A stretch of 64,000 nucleotides of DNA from Trema orientale (lineage: Eukaryota; Streptophyta; Magnoliopsida; Rosales; Cannabaceae), in the NCBI GenBank assembly GCA_002914845.1, contig JXTC01000028.1, positions 700,297 to 764,296 of the forward strand, written 5' to 3'. The notes beneath the pieces are model-generated. The model did no database searches. It was not told the DNA's origin and was given only the letters and a program-made list of their open reading frames with translations. Positions 24,001 through 35,950 of the stretch are shown piece by piece. Every line of letters begins with the position of its first letter. The first letter of the stretch is position 1. The translations under genes were made by a program, and so were the position numbers.

Positions 24001-24229
24001 AGAAACTACTAGTGTAAATAATTGTATACAATTTTAGGATAAGTTCTAGAAATCGAAATCCCGAAAAATAGGGGGAAAAGACTTACTAGAGAGAATTCAA
24101 GTCCCGGAAAGTAGCTTTCTTCCGAACGAGAAGCACTTCCTTGGTTTGAGTATTGAAGCCCACCAAGGAAGCTGTGAAAACTAGAAGAGAAACTGCAAAA
24201 ACCCTAAGGATAAGCTGAGCTTTGGCCAT
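21004..24229 (-). CDS. CASP-like membrane protein (CASPL2-type)
   Basis: This is a four-helix plasma-membrane protein of the CASP/MARVEL-related family. CASPs build the Casparian strip scaffold; most CASP-like members have undefined membrane-domain roles. Three exons join with GT-AG borders: 24229-24087 (143 bp), 23659-23527 (133 bp) and 21255-21004 (252 bp), giving 175 residues and a TGA stop. The reading frame continues exactly across both introns (427 bp and 2271 bp). Helices lie at about 6-25, 46-66, 82-104 and 131-157. Family signatures are N-T-Q-T-K-E after helix 1, K-A-T-F-x-D before helix 2, Y-S-V-A-A-G-Y-N-L-L at 54-63, L-L-L-D-Q at 88-92, F-Q-W-M-K-L-C-N at 119-126, F-C-x-Q-I-G-G-A at 131-138 and F-S-A-F-N-L-F-R-L-Y-S-P at 155-166. 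Length and exon pattern fit CASPL2 proteins. It looks intact. Confidence 0.85.
21620..21635 (+). repeat. Poly(G) run in CASPL intron 2
   Basis: 16 consecutive G followed by AGAGAGA, inside the long intron. A possible G-rich structure, and error-prone to sequence. Confidence 0.8.
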
Positions 24230-24367
24230 AACTATGATCAATCTGAAATCGATCTGATCATTACAGTGATATATACAAAAGTATTTGCAATTTCCAGCGG
24301 ATGGCCGAAATTAAGGGAAGTAATAGTACTATACTAATTGTTACTCATAATGTCACTTTATGTTTGC

Positions 24368-24375
24368 TATATATA
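24368..24375 (-). promoter_or_regulatory. Candidate TATA box of CASP-like gene
   Basis: On the minus strand TTATATATAG lies about 140 bp upstream of the ATG, which would leave a 5' UTR of about 110 nt. A second TATATA at about 24269-24275 is too close to the ATG to be favoured. Confidence 0.45.
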
Positions 24376-24843
24376 ATATGCATGGCTTTCTGGTTGAGAA
24401 TGATCATGTGCAAGACTTGCAATTCAAACTGATTAAAGGATAGGAATTGTCCACGTACGTTGTGTTTTATGTCAATGCACCAATGAATTAAATGCTGCTT
24501 TCTTTATTCTTCTTTTTTTTCCCCCAAAGAAAATGACATTTTTTTTTCTTAATGGTAAAATAGATTATTCTTCGCTAAATGACCTATATATACTTCTGAA
24601 TCGTGTTTACATATTACAAAAACTATAAGTAATTTTATCATATATAATGAATTTTAGGATTATGCATGTTTCTATTGTATAGTCCTGAAGCACAACCACC
24701 CGTTTGGTCAAGATGGTTGCGATCTTGAACTCCACGCGTGACCAGTACTTGAGTCAAGACCGAAAGAGGGGGATAAAAAAAAGATGGAAGGAAGGAAAGA
24801 AGGTTAGTACTGGACCATAATCCTGATATTGGAGCCTTAGAAG

Positions 24844-25326
24844 CAAGGCCAGAGCCACGTTAGGCCCCCAACTTTTCAAAATTTTAACTTTTACCCCTCT
24901 GTTTATAAAATATTCAATTTTATTCCTCGTTTGTCCCTCCTAAATTTTGATAATTTAAAAATTCAGCTACATATCTCATAAAAAAATTCAATAATATTTT
25001 TCATCTGCCCCCGTTGAATTTTACAATTTTTAATCTTTCTTATATTATTCTTAACTATTTGATTTTTTTTTCATATTTTTATGAATAATTTTTATTTGGA
25101 CTTCATTTTAAAAAAAAAAATCATTTTAATCATATTTTGGTCCGTATTGACTATATATGTCTAAAAATTACCATTTTTAGAATTCTCCTAAATTATATTT
25201 CTCAATTACAAATCTATTCGAAGGAATTAAAGAAAGAAAATACAAAGAGCAAAAAGGAGGAAAAAAAATACTAAATTTAGCATTAGATTTTGCCCTCTTT
25301 GAAAAAGTTTTTTGGCTCCTTCACTG
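24844..25326. mobile_element. hAT-like MITE (483 bp)
   Basis: The ends are inverted and hAT-like: left CAAGGCCAGAGCCACGTTAG then GCCCCCAACTTTTC; right, on minus, CAGTGAAGGAGCCAAAAAAC then TTTTTCAAAG. The flanks are CTTAGAAG (24836-24843) and CTTGGAAG (25327-25334), matching in 7 of 8 bases, the 8-bp duplication size of hAT elements. The interior is AT-rich and non-coding. Confidence 0.7.
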
Positions 25327-25334
25327 CTTGGAAG

Positions 25335-26963
25335 CGCAATAATTTATAGATAAGGAAACTCAAGACAATACACCCTAATGATTAAGGGATTCATGTTCGT
25401 ACCTTAGCCCGAAAAAAAAAAAAAAAGATTCACGGTCGTAGGATCTCTCATTCGAATTCAAATGGAACTTATTTAGTAATCTTCCTTCAAAATTAGTATT
25501 CTAGATGTTCAATGTATATACATAAAATAATTCTAGCACCGTGATCGCGAGCTTAATCTGTTCAGTAACTATACATGACATAATAACTAATTTTAGTTAC
25601 AAATAACTCTACTTGAATAATTTTAAGAGGAGTCAGTCTTAACCGATCGAAACATGTAAAACTATTATTTCGATTTTTTTAGTGCATTTATTTAATTCGT
25701 TATTTGAGATCACGTAGTCTAATCTAGAATTTGACTAGGCCATTCTTGACAATTCTTGACAAACTTCATTGTCAACGGCTCCACTGAAATATAGTCGCCG
25801 CGGACCCAAGCTCCGTACACGTCTTGTCTTGAAGATTGTAATTAAGCTTAAACTTGTGCCCTGAAATTAATTACTTTTTTTTTAATTTTACCCTGGGTCT
25901 ATTACTGAACTATCTCTCCAGGGACTGTGAACAACTGGACTCGAAGCATTTTACCATATAATTAAGAAAATGCGAAAATGCTGAAAAATTTTTGCCAGTT
26001 GATATACAATATTTTTGTTATGCAATATTTTTTTACCCAAATATTATTAACTATAGATCATTGGGTCTCCTTAAAATATATAACTATAGATCAGACAGGT
26101 CAGTGTTTCTTTTCAGTTTTTCATTTTGTTTTTGTAAGTAATTTTGATTTTAAGTTTGCTTATTATAAGTGATTGTGTTAAACTATATATATACACACTA
26201 AGAATATTACCGTAATAAGATAATATATTTTGCTTAGATTGCATTGCATTCGCTTGAAAATATATATACATGTATATTTACATTTCACTGCATTTAATTT
26301 TAACTGACAAAATTGGATGACTAATTCAGAACTGAAAGTTCAGACTAATATAAAAATCTTAAGAAATATAGGTGATGAACAGATTTACTAGTGCATATTT
26401 TTTGTTAATATTAAATATCAGATGTATTTTAAACAAAACTCGAGGGGTCTGAGTGTGAATTTCATCACATACTAGCTAGTTAGCATGTATTTGTTAATTA
26501 AGGGATGTAACTTTCCTTCCCCCAAAAAAAAAAAAAAATATTTGAGAGATGTAACGAAAAGTAAATATTGTGTGAAACTATTTTGTTTTCTTCAGAAGAA
26601 ATTTAAAAAAACAAAAAGACGAAAGAAAAATGAAAAATAAAAATTATAATTATATCCAAAACATGCAATATAACGAGATACAAAAGTAATTTTCTTTTCC
26701 TCCTTTAATATTGAAATTTAGAGGTCAACTATCATATTAATTTCCACGCGCCATTCTTTATAAGGTGAATTGAAGTCCATGTGAAACTATTTACCGCTGA
26801 TCTCTCTGACAAGTACTAATTGTTTCCTCGCGTACAGATTATACATACATAAAATATAGATGTGTGGTATATATTTATAGAAGCGTACGTAACTATTTGA
26901 TCATCGATCATGCAACAATACAGATATGAATAATATGATTTCTTCAAAAAGTACTACTATATA
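25335..26963. other. Intergenic, no gene seen
   Basis: AT-rich sequence with several poly(A)/poly(T) runs (for example near 25413 and 26526). Short ORFs only, none with recognisable similarity. Confidence 0.4.
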
Positions 26964-27840
26964 CAGCAAAATCTCGATTAAAGAATGTTCGGTAAATTAA
27001 TAATTTTGGTTAAATAATAAAATCTTCTTATCTCAATTCGACCAATGTACTAAATTAATATTCTTGCTAAATGTATAAGATAATAAATTTTTTTGTAGTC
27101 TATTTAAAGCCTATCGAATATATAAATTATTAATTGATAATATACATAAAAGAAGTAACAGATAAACATTCCTAATATTAATGAGTCTTCCCTAAATAAC
27201 TCCTATTTTCTTAATTCTATTCTTTTTGAAATATATCTAAAATTATTTGCTTATTATTTGTACTTAAATTAAACTCAGTCAGATCTCTGATTTTCACAAT
27301 GCATACAACACATTCAGTATATGATTTAAAAAATCTCTTTATAATAATTTAGATTATAGAAATAAGACTAATGACTATGTATAGAAACTACGTTTCATAT
27401 ACATGAAACATCTTGAAATATTATATATTATAAGGTATTAAATTTTAAAGTCAGATTTATTGTAAGTATATCCACTTCTTAACTTTTTAGTGTACACTGA
27501 AAATTAACTTTTACAATTTTATTTACATAAAATAATATAAATTAATTTTTTTTAATATACTTGTTAACTTTTAGGCTTCTTTTGCATACACATATTAGCT
27601 TTGATTGTATCTAATTTTTATTATCAGAAGTCATACATGTATTAGAGGGAAAAAAAAAGTACAGGTATTAAACTCATACTACTCATTTAAATTAATAAAT
27701 ATTTATTTATTTATCAGTAAATTAATAAATTATTTTTTATCGACAAATTAATAAATTATTCATTTATCGATAAATATATAACCTCTATCAAATAATAATT
27801 TTTCTTAGTTCAACAGTATGAATTTATAGAGGTTTTACTG
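26964..27840. mobile_element. Emigrant-like (pogo/Tc1-mariner) element
   Basis: It begins CAGCAAAATCTCGATTAAAG and ends, read on minus, CAGTAAAACCTCTATAAATT. The latter is the Emigrant MITE terminus known from Arabidopsis and other dicots. Both ends are flanked by TA (26962-26963 and 27841-27842), the expected target duplication. At 877 bp it is longer than a typical Emigrant MITE. The interior is AT-rich with several further TTAATAAATTATT blocks and no transposase ORF. The left terminus has diverged more than the right. Confidence 0.75.
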
Positions 27841-28049
27841 TATGGTAGTTAGGATTATTTTCCTCTAAGTTGTTAAGACTGACTAGGATATTGTTGGCTA
27901 ATTGTTTGATGTACTCTTTCATCAACTAGGTAAGATACGTCCTTTTCATTTTGCCCTTTCTATTTTCGATTAAGTATAACTGAAAGATCTGCTTTGTTAA
28001 ATATTACTAAATAAATAATTAATTGATTAAATTAATAATTAATTAATTA

Positions 28050-29298
28050 TGTTGTAACATGCAGATAAAATATGTTGCAACAACGAGTGCATATGTTGCA
28101 ACAGAACATAAAAAGTAAAGAGATGAACGCAAGACGTTTTTAACGTAGTTCGGACCTCTCCTACTCCACGGGGCCATGCCTAGAGATTAAACAAATTAGT
28201 AAAGTATCAAGATTACAAACACCAATTGATTAACGCAATAAAAGACTCCCTCTTTTCAATTGCCGTAATATGTTGTAACAACTCTACCAATCTTGTTTAG
28301 CGAGTCCCCTCGTCTTGTTGATCCTTCGCATATGAACTCCCTTCACTAGTCTGGATCTGTCTCCTCCCGAAGACAAAATGTTCTTCCTCCCGAAGAACAA
28401 AAGCACTCAAACAAAGTACCTAGAAAACCCTAAAGCTCTCTAAGTCTTATAATGGTAATAGAACAAACTCTATGCCTTACATAAAAACTCTCTCAAAGAG
28501 TATTTTCTCTCAAGTAAAGTACATACAAATCTCTTGGACTTGGTGAGCTTTTATAGAAGAATTTCCAGCCCCAATTTCGTGCTCCCTTGGTGTGAATAGG
28601 CTGAAAATAAGAAAGGAATGATTTGCCACAAAATCTGTTGTCATTCCTTATTTGGACAGTCTGAAATCTGTTGTAACAGCTTTCATGAATTGTCCATAAA
28701 AAGTGTCCAGGTGCATTGAGAGAAGTTCTCCACGATTTTGGCTCTGAAATCACTACCTGTAAAATCTTTCCTTAAAGACAAAGATTGATTTCACAGTTAA
28801 TTAGAATCAATCAAAATTAAATAAGAAAACTTTCCATAAACAACATAATCTGTTGCAACAGATTTTGCCTGAAAATCCTGACAGCTCATAAAGTTAATTA
28901 CATTAATTTAATGAGGACATATTCTGCACCATAATGGACGAAATATTATCTTGATTCTGCTTATACACCTGTAAAAAATCATTATCAAAGATTTGAGGTA
29001 ATAAAGAGCAAGAATCAATCTAACAATGGAAACTTAATCAAGGAAAAAATGAGATAAAATATCTCAATCAATTAGGCCTAGCTTAGTCACGAAATTCCAT
29101 CAGAAATAATCCCTATCAACCTTCTAAAAACGTTTAATAAGGAAAATTAGGCCAAATAATGCAAGAACAAAAAATTTCCAAAATTAGATTTTCGGCCTGT
29201 ATAAATCTGTTGCGAGCAATCCTGTAAATCTGTTGCAACAGGTGTTTTACAACATCAGCAGACCTGTTGTAACAACTTGTTAGTTTTCTCACAACAAC
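28050..29298. repeat. LTR-like block with repeated TGTTGCAACA palindromes
   Basis: The sequence AAGACGTTTTTAACGTAGTTCGG followed by CTCCACGGGGCCATGCC (28132-28173) is the wording common in plant LTR-retrotransposon LTRs and non-autonomous LARD-type elements. Eight copies of TGTTG(C/T)AACA occur at 28050, 28073, 28094, 28271, 28669, 28851, 29231 and 29265, with extra half-sites near 28635 and 29209. Boundaries are provisional: no target duplication or PBS was found. Short ORFs inside (for example 28493-28753 minus) look non-genic. Confidence 0.5.
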
Positions 29299-30849
29299 TT
29301 GAGTTTATTGTTTTTGCCAATTGTTCACCAACACTTGTCAATGCCTTGGACCTAACAATAACCTATTCATCTTTTTGTCCAAAGCGGAATTTAATATTCA
29401 ACCATATCGATAACACAACCACACCAATTAATTCCAAAGCACTTGATCGTTCAATGGCTGAAAGCTTCGGTCGATCGTTCGCTCGCTCCATACAACTGCC
29501 TCCAATTAATGTAGTTTGGTGTCAACAAGCATATATCTCTGGTAAAATCAATAAACGTATAAATAAAGAGAACCGGTGATTCTCAACAGTGATAATGTTT
29601 GGTCGATGGCCAAATTAATTCGGTAATTTTAAATGGCTGAATTGGTAATTAGACTCAAAATTTGTACTAATAACACTAATATAATAGCGCCTAGTTGTAA
29701 GTTACATCACAATTCTCAATTTAAATGGGACTTACCATATTCCTCTATTTAAGAGGGGTAAGGGTCCAACGAATCTGCTGAGAATTGCATATGATAGATG
29801 AGACACATGTAAGAACGAAACTTTTTATGCTCCCTATATACATATATCAAACAAATAAACACAATCAAGTTTCCTTGTTTGTCCAGAATTAAAATAAAAA
29901 TTGGTGAAAGTGAAAGACATACGGCATACCTAGGGTTAGGCGAAAAAAAAAAAAACAACGAGATAATAGAAAAGAAAACTAAAAGTGGCCATGCAATAAC
30001 TGTCCAGAATTCTAAAAAGTAAAATCAAACTCCACTCATACCAATTGACTCATTTTAAAATAGACTCGTATATGTGGGCCGGAGAATCGGATATCTATAC
30101 GCGATCAAAGATACGTATATAGATAAAGTTTAGTTAGTTATACTCAATAGCTGGTGGCTCATTTATTTTGTCTACGTAGATTTTCAGAGGTGATCATGAC
30201 TAATATTGATAGACTATTAGTTGTCGCTTTCCACCAAATTAATTATGAAATTGCTCGTTTAGGAAAATATCAAATTTAATATTGTCGGTTTATTAATAAC
30301 ATACAGATAATACGATGCAAAGTGAAAGGTGGAGCCCTGAGAATTAAATTGCATTGTATCATTATATTAAACTAAAGGCAACTTGCCAAGAAGAGGACAA
30401 AGGATATTTCGCGATGCATATAGAATTGTTTGTCCATTTCAAAAAAAAAAAAAAAGGAATTGTTTATCAAATCAGCTTGTAAATCATTAATTAACAAATC
30501 CGTGTGTCATCCTTAAGTTCAACAAAAAAACAACTTTATGAGTTCTCCAGCGAAATACCAATACCAGAACAATTATATAGATCCAGGGTTTTGCTAAAAA
30601 GGGTAGTATCTAATGGGTTAAACAATAGGCCGTACCATATTGACTTCCAATTTGGCTTGGTTTATCATCTTTAAATCGTGGGAAAATTGGAAAGAGACTT
30701 TTTTTCAGAGCAGAAATTAACAAATTAGATTATTAGTTACCACAATGAATTCTTAAAGTTTCTTCTCCGTCCCCGGGTTACTATTCTCTCAGCTGGTAGA
30801 ATCTCCTCTTTATCCTTTTGTTCTTGGTTATATAATATTTTTATTTGGG
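29299..30849. other. Intergenic, no gene seen
   Basis: AT-rich with poly(A) runs near 29941 and 30439. No protein similarity recognised on either strand. Confidence 0.4.
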
Positions 30850-31075
30850 TGATATATATATATAGATTCCTAATTCAATAAATTTTTTTTTTATCTACGT
30901 ATAGTTTTTTTTTTTTAAGCTATTGGACTATCATCTAATGGTGATCTAACTGCTATAATGATGTGCATGAAAGGACATGCATTATTAATATTATTTTTCT
31001 TTCTTATTTTTTACTATAAAAAGACGTATATAATAAATTTTAATTGACCAAAATAATATTTATATATAGGTAAAA
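30850..31075 (+). repeat. Dispersed repeat, copy 1
   Basis: It resembles 59280-59600. Shared features are a TATATATATAGATTCCTAAT/TATATATTAAAGTTCTCAAT start, an internal GGATCATTAATTTAACGG/GGACTATCATCTAATGG region, then AAAAGACGTG/TATATAATAAATTTTAATTG and a terminal AATACCTATA-type block. Probably a MITE family; ends not resolved. Confidence 0.35.
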
Positions 31076-31439
31076 TAAAATTATTAAAACTTGATTTTAG
31101 ATCAATGTTTTTTTTTTAAAATTTGAAATTTGTGGATTCGAAATTTGAAAAGAATTTATAGCGATGACAAAGAATTCATCTTTGCTGGATTCCAAAGGGT
31201 TATATGCCCTCTCTCCAAAATGAAGTTGAAGTTTGCTGATAGGTTTCTAATAGCAAACTACATCGGAAATACAATAAACCCACAAAATCAATGAGTAGCA
31301 ATCTTATAGACTTCTTTGAACACTCATAAAATTATACAAGTAAGTTTGGAGAAAGAAGAATATATCATATCTGTTTATGAACAGACACTTTGGTTCAAAT
31401 ATTTGAATCCAAATATTTACCAACAAATCAGGTACTTGT

Positions 31440-33000
31440 GAATTCAAATATTTATGAGTTTTCAAGCATTTTTGTTACTTTAAAGTTATTTTTGTGTTTT
31501 GTAGTAGGAGAAGAAATAAATAAGGTTTAGTGCATTGGCACAAGAAAAGAGAGTTTTGGAAGTAGTTATGCGCTCCTTAGCTGAGAGAATCATGCGGTTG
31601 CACTGCTTGCTCATGTGGCCGTGTGTCTGAACGAATCAGCCATGTCCGGCAAAAGCACGGGCGCGCCTGCAGCATGCCCAGCAGAAGCACATGCACGCCT
31701 GCGCCATGCCTGACAGAAGCTCAAGTGTGCCTGTGCTAGCCTGTGGCATGCCTACGCCATCCTGATGCATGCATAGGCACGTCCACACTAGCCCATGTGG
31801 GCCACACCATTCTTGGTTGAGGCCCAGGTGCGCCCGTGCCTCCCTTGTGCTCAGAAGCTATTTCAAGGGTCCAAAATGGGCCCTTGATCAAATATGAATG
31901 GACTGCTGGATTTCACTTATTTTCAGAGCTCTATATATACCTATTTAAGCCAAAAACTCTAGCTGTAGAGAATTGGAGAGAAAAACATAAGGCAGAGATA
32001 CAAAATTCCTAGATAAAGAAAGCCTAGAGTTAGAGATTTCTAGAAGAACACTTAGAGAGGTTCTTGAAGATTTGAAGACTTGAAACTCCTTTCTACAAGA
32101 GTTTTTCTTTTCTTTTCTCTCACCCTAATCTCTTTAGAAATTGTATTGAGTATTCTGTATGAATATTTCGAGATGAGATTAGTTTTTGATTTTACTATAT
32201 TTGGTTAGACTTTATATGCTATGATTTTATTTATCCTTTTTACACTTTGTTTAGATTATTTTGTTTATTGTTAGTCTATTTTCTATTTATAATTTATTTA
32301 TATTGCACTTCACTTATTGCTTCTAATTTATTTGGCCAATGAATTAGTTGAACTTAGGTTATAATTTTGATGCTCTAGAGAGATTAACTTCCTAAACTAG
32401 ATTTGAGAAATATAGTTTAGGTTGTTATGAGACTGGGAGGAGATCAACACCTAGATAATTAATTTAAGAGTTTAGGTTATTATGAGATTGGAAGGTGAGC
32501 GATATCTTGACTCCCAACATAAGGGCTAAACTTAATAAACGCTTAATTTAATAGGATAGATAGGGATATCGATGTGGGTAGTTAAGAATATTATCTCATT
32601 TGACACTTATGAGAGGTAATGAGCTTGGTTAGGTCCCTTGATTAGTGAGTTGGGTAGAATTAGGCTACTAATCACTTAATTTGATGAACTTAGGAGTAAT
32701 TAGGCGAAATTAAGTTCCTAGCATATTCGTGCATAGTATTGTCCATATTTTATTTACTATTTAAATTTTTATATTTGTTTTTATTTACTTTTTAATTATG
32801 AATTCATATAATTTGGATAACTAGATAATTAGGTTACGATAATTCTGATTCTTAAATGACAATTTAACACCCAAGCATCGTGGGATCGACCCTTCGTATC
32901 GCTATATAAAGTAGTTCTATTTTTTATTAAGAATTGCTATATTAGTGAATAAGAGGAATATAAATTGTAATTTGATAGCATTAAACGATTGATATCAATA
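31440..33000 (+). repeat. Athila/Tat-type LTR, copy C
   Basis: Homologous to copy A (872-2368). The TATA block GAGCTCTATATATACC is at 31926-31941, AGAGTTTTTCTTTTCTTTTC at 32098, the GGCCAATGAATTAGTTGAAC block at 32333 and GTGGGATCGACCCTTCG at 32880. Unlike copy A it contains a GC-rich repetitive stretch at 31610-31860. No matching primer-binding site follows directly; a second, different LTR starts shortly after. Confidence 0.55.
31932..31939 (+). promoter_or_regulatory. TATA box of LTR copy C
   Basis: TATATATA at the same place as in copy A. Confidence 0.45.
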
Positions 33001-33039
33001 ATTGCAACACCAACAGTGCCATAAAATTAAATAGCATCC

Positions 33040-34003
33040 ATCAGAGAAAAAATGTAGGAACTCTAGTGAACCAGTGTCGCAACACTAGTTTACAAATTCA
33101 GAAATTTTGAAATGTTGTTTTATTATGCTCCTAAGCCAAAAAATCTATAAATAGGACTTCTTAGGGTTTATTCTGGACAACTTTTGTGAGCTTTAGACGG
33201 CAAGAAAAATAGAGAGGGACTAAGGGACGGAGAAGAATGACACGATCCCAAGAAAGTCGTGCATTGTTCAAACTCGCTCAATAATTCCGTTTTTTTACTC
33301 TTTATGTCTAAATTATATTTTCCTTCATTTTTGATATATACTAGATTTCTTTTCTACGATTACGATATAGCCGGATTATTTATGTTTAAACTTTCTTAGT
33401 TAATCTAAATCGATGTATTGTTCCACTATATGTTAAATATTTCAATTTATTCTTAATGCTTGTGAATGCCTGATCAACAATTATATGATCTGAAATTTGA
33501 TTTATGACTGAAAAGTATAAATTAAATTTGCCGTGATTGAAATACCATGAAATTAACATAGGATAGTTGTGCAATATTTATGAATTTTCTATTCTTAATG
33601 AAATTTTGCTAGTTTAGAATTTTTATAGAGATATAGGAAATTTGCTTGTCAAATTAGAATTATTAATGCTTGCAAAATATTAATAATTAATTTAGAGAAA
33701 TTCACTGTCTACATATGAAATTAAACTTAATTTATTAAACTAGGAGGTTTAAATAGGATTAATCTTGTTGAAGTTAGAAATTCTAGGTCTTTAGCTTATA
33801 GATTTATTATTACTTTTATTTTGTGTTGATTTATTTAGTTATTTATTTTATTTTAATGCAAATTTCCTTTTGTTTATTCAAATAGGTAAGAGTTAAATTA
33901 ATTTCGGTAATTAGTAAATACAGTACCCTATGGGAGTGATACTCTTATTTACTATGATATTAGTTATTAGTAATATTGTATACTTACAATTCACAACCAA
34001 CTT
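33040..34003 (+). repeat. Athila/Tat LTR preceding the gag-pol relic
   Basis: Ends at a primer-binding site and is followed by gag-like coding sequence. It has CTATAAATAGG at 33145 (TATA box 33146-33153) followed by a GGGTTTATTCTGG start-like region, and a 3' part with GTACCCTATGGGAGTGATAC near 33922. The left boundary is a guess. A downstream LTR copy was not found in the window. Confidence 0.5.
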
Positions 34004-34004
34004 T

Positions 34005-34022
34005 TGGTGCCGTTGCTAAGGA
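34005..34022 (+). other. Primer-binding site, Athila/Tat type
   Basis: TGGTGCCGTTGCTAAGGA differs at three positions from the tRNA-Asp type site TGGCGCCGTTGCCGGGGA. Confidence 0.65.
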
Positions 34023-34189
34023 TTAATTTTTGTTTTTCTTAATATCGATACTAAATAGCTAGAGTTTTAATTTATTATTTTCTTTACTCTATTTCCAAGC
34101 ATTATCTATAGGTGTATTTAATGATCAAAGAGTGTTGAAATTCTTTCCTTCGATTTCGAAATCGAACGTACTTTCAAAAAGAATCAGAA

Positions 34190-35190
34190 GGAAAAAAGAG
34201 AAATTTCGAGAAAAGTGCAAGACACCAAAGCTGAAATGGGAGACAGAGATGAAAATAATCAAGCACTAAGGGACTATGCACTTCCCAAAGTAACTAGAAT
34301 TCAGTCAGTTATTACTAGGCCAACTATTCAAGTTAATAAGTTCGAGAACAATCACAAGTGGAACAAATACAAGATGTCTCAAACTTTAACCGCCAGAATA
34401 TCAGTACAATGTTACATACAATCAAGGATGGAGGAAACATAATGTGTCTCAAACTTTAACGACCAGAATAACAATACATATAGTGCCACGTACAATCAAG
34501 GATGGCGGAATCATCTTAACATCTCCTGGAACAATCAGAATAATCAGAATATAATGAAGCCTCCACCTGGATACCAATACTAGGAGAAGAAACCCCCACT
34601 CAAAGAGACAACGCTCTAGTTGGCTAGTAATACAAATCATTTCATAATTAAAAAAAAAACCAACTTTCAAAACCAAGTCACGTCAATTCGAAATTTGGAA
34701 GCCTAAGTTCGCCAATTGGCCAATATGCTAAATAGGAGATAACAAGGAAATTTACCGAGCACGATCACTAAAGTTAATCCTACGGAGCATAAAGATACCT
34801 TTAACGACACCTTTAGTAGAGAAGAAAGATGAAACTGTAACCAAGGAACTCTGTCCCCTAAGTGAACCTACAGAGAGAGTTCTATACCATTAATGTCTCC
34901 AGGAAAAAAAAAAAAGCTTGACAAGCTCTTCTCTAAGTTCCTAGAGTTATATCAAATATATGAGAGACATCGTCTCGAACAAGAGGAGTCTGGAGGACTA
35001 TGAGACGGTTACACTTAGTGAGGAATGCAGTATTATTCTACAAAAGAAGTTGGCAACAATGTTAAAAGTCCATAGAGCTTTACAATCCATTGTGTAATTG
35101 GTAACTCTGTATTCGATAAGGCGGTATGCGACTTAGGTACGAGTATAAACTTAATGCCTTTCGCTATCTATAATAAGTTTTTTTTCTAAT
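34190..35190 (+). pseudogene. Athila/Tat gag-protease relic
   Basis: Reading across frames recovers the typical order of an Athila/Tat polyprotein start. An L-R-D-Y-A-L-P segment followed by a pattern ending V-N-K-F-E lies at 34267-34345. Then come a W-R-N-H/N-W region with N-N-Q-N-N-Q-N, P-P-P-G-Y-Q-Y and N-F-Q-N-Q-V-T-S-I-R-N-L-E-A near 34660-34700, then Q-G-N-L-P-S. The pre-protease block follows ([13 protein letters not shown], then [11 protein letters not shown] near 35130), which includes the place of the protease active site. Several stops and frameshifts break it. It ends about 250 bp before the CACTA transposon; no reverse transcriptase is present. Confidence 0.7.
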
Positions 35191-35437
35191 CGTTCGATGA
35201 AAATTAAAAAAGAACAAAGAATTGAGTGTATAACTAGTTAATGCATTGTATTAAATAAAAATAAAACTCAAATGAAAAAAAAAAGGAAAAATAACAGAAA
35301 TATAAAAAATGTAGAAGAAAGAGAAAGTCTCATTCTCTTTTTTGATCTTCTTTCAGTAAAACAACCTCTAGCCACAGTCTACAGTATATATCTAATAAAT
35401 CACAGTATTGCTCTCGTCTGGTATTGATTTGACTAGT
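35191..35437. other. Short intergenic stretch left of CACTA
   Basis: Non-coding AT-rich sequence without recognisable features. Confidence 0.3.
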
Positions 35438-35440
35438 TGC
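35438..35440. other. Left 3-bp target duplication of CACTA
   Basis: TGC, matching TGC at 53084-53086. Confidence 0.75.
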
Positions 35441-35880
35441 CACTACAAGAAAGAAGACTTCCGTTGACAAAATAATGCATCAGCGAAAATCTAGGAAATA
35501 CATAGGCAAAAGAGTTTTGACTTTTGCCGATGAATTTTTTCATCAGTGACCGTGGTCAGCAAAAGACCGTAGTTGAAAGCAATTTTCTGATGCAAATTGA
35601 AAGTCATCAGTAAAAGTCTCATTCACCGACACGTGAGGGACTCTTTTAGAGACTCTATTTTCGTCAACGAAAGAATTTTGTCAGCGAAAGCATGCCGTAA
35701 AAGTCCCACTTTTGTCGATGCAAAAAGGTATCGGTGAAAGTGTTTAAAAAGTAAAATTAAATAAAATAAAAATACATGTACTCACGAAAAAACTCGTCGG
35801 TAAAAGTATTTTCAACAATTTATTAGAAAAATAAAAATACGTTTTCTGACGAAAAAAAGACGTCGGGGGGGGGGGTATTT
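35441..35880. repeat. CACTA left terminus and subterminal repeats
   Basis: The terminal inverted repeat is followed by repeated short blocks such as CATCAGCGAAAAT, GTCAGCGAAAG, CGTCGGTAAAAGT and TATCGGTGAAAGT, some inverted. These resemble the transposase-binding subterminal repeats of plant CACTA elements. A run of 10 G is at about 35867. Confidence 0.75.
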
Positions 35881-35950
35881 TCAAAAAATTTTAAAAATCT
35901 TTTATGGACATTTTCTGATGTGCGTGCTCCGCGTCCTTTTCGGCCAATTA

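Noticed and set aside
28050-29274. CRISPR-like array suggested by regular palindromes
   Set aside because: Spacing is irregular, the repeat is 10 bp and the genome is a plant nuclear one.
29277-29579. 100-codon ORF
   Set aside because: Starts at the edge of an LTR-like block; composition and content show no family; likely chance.
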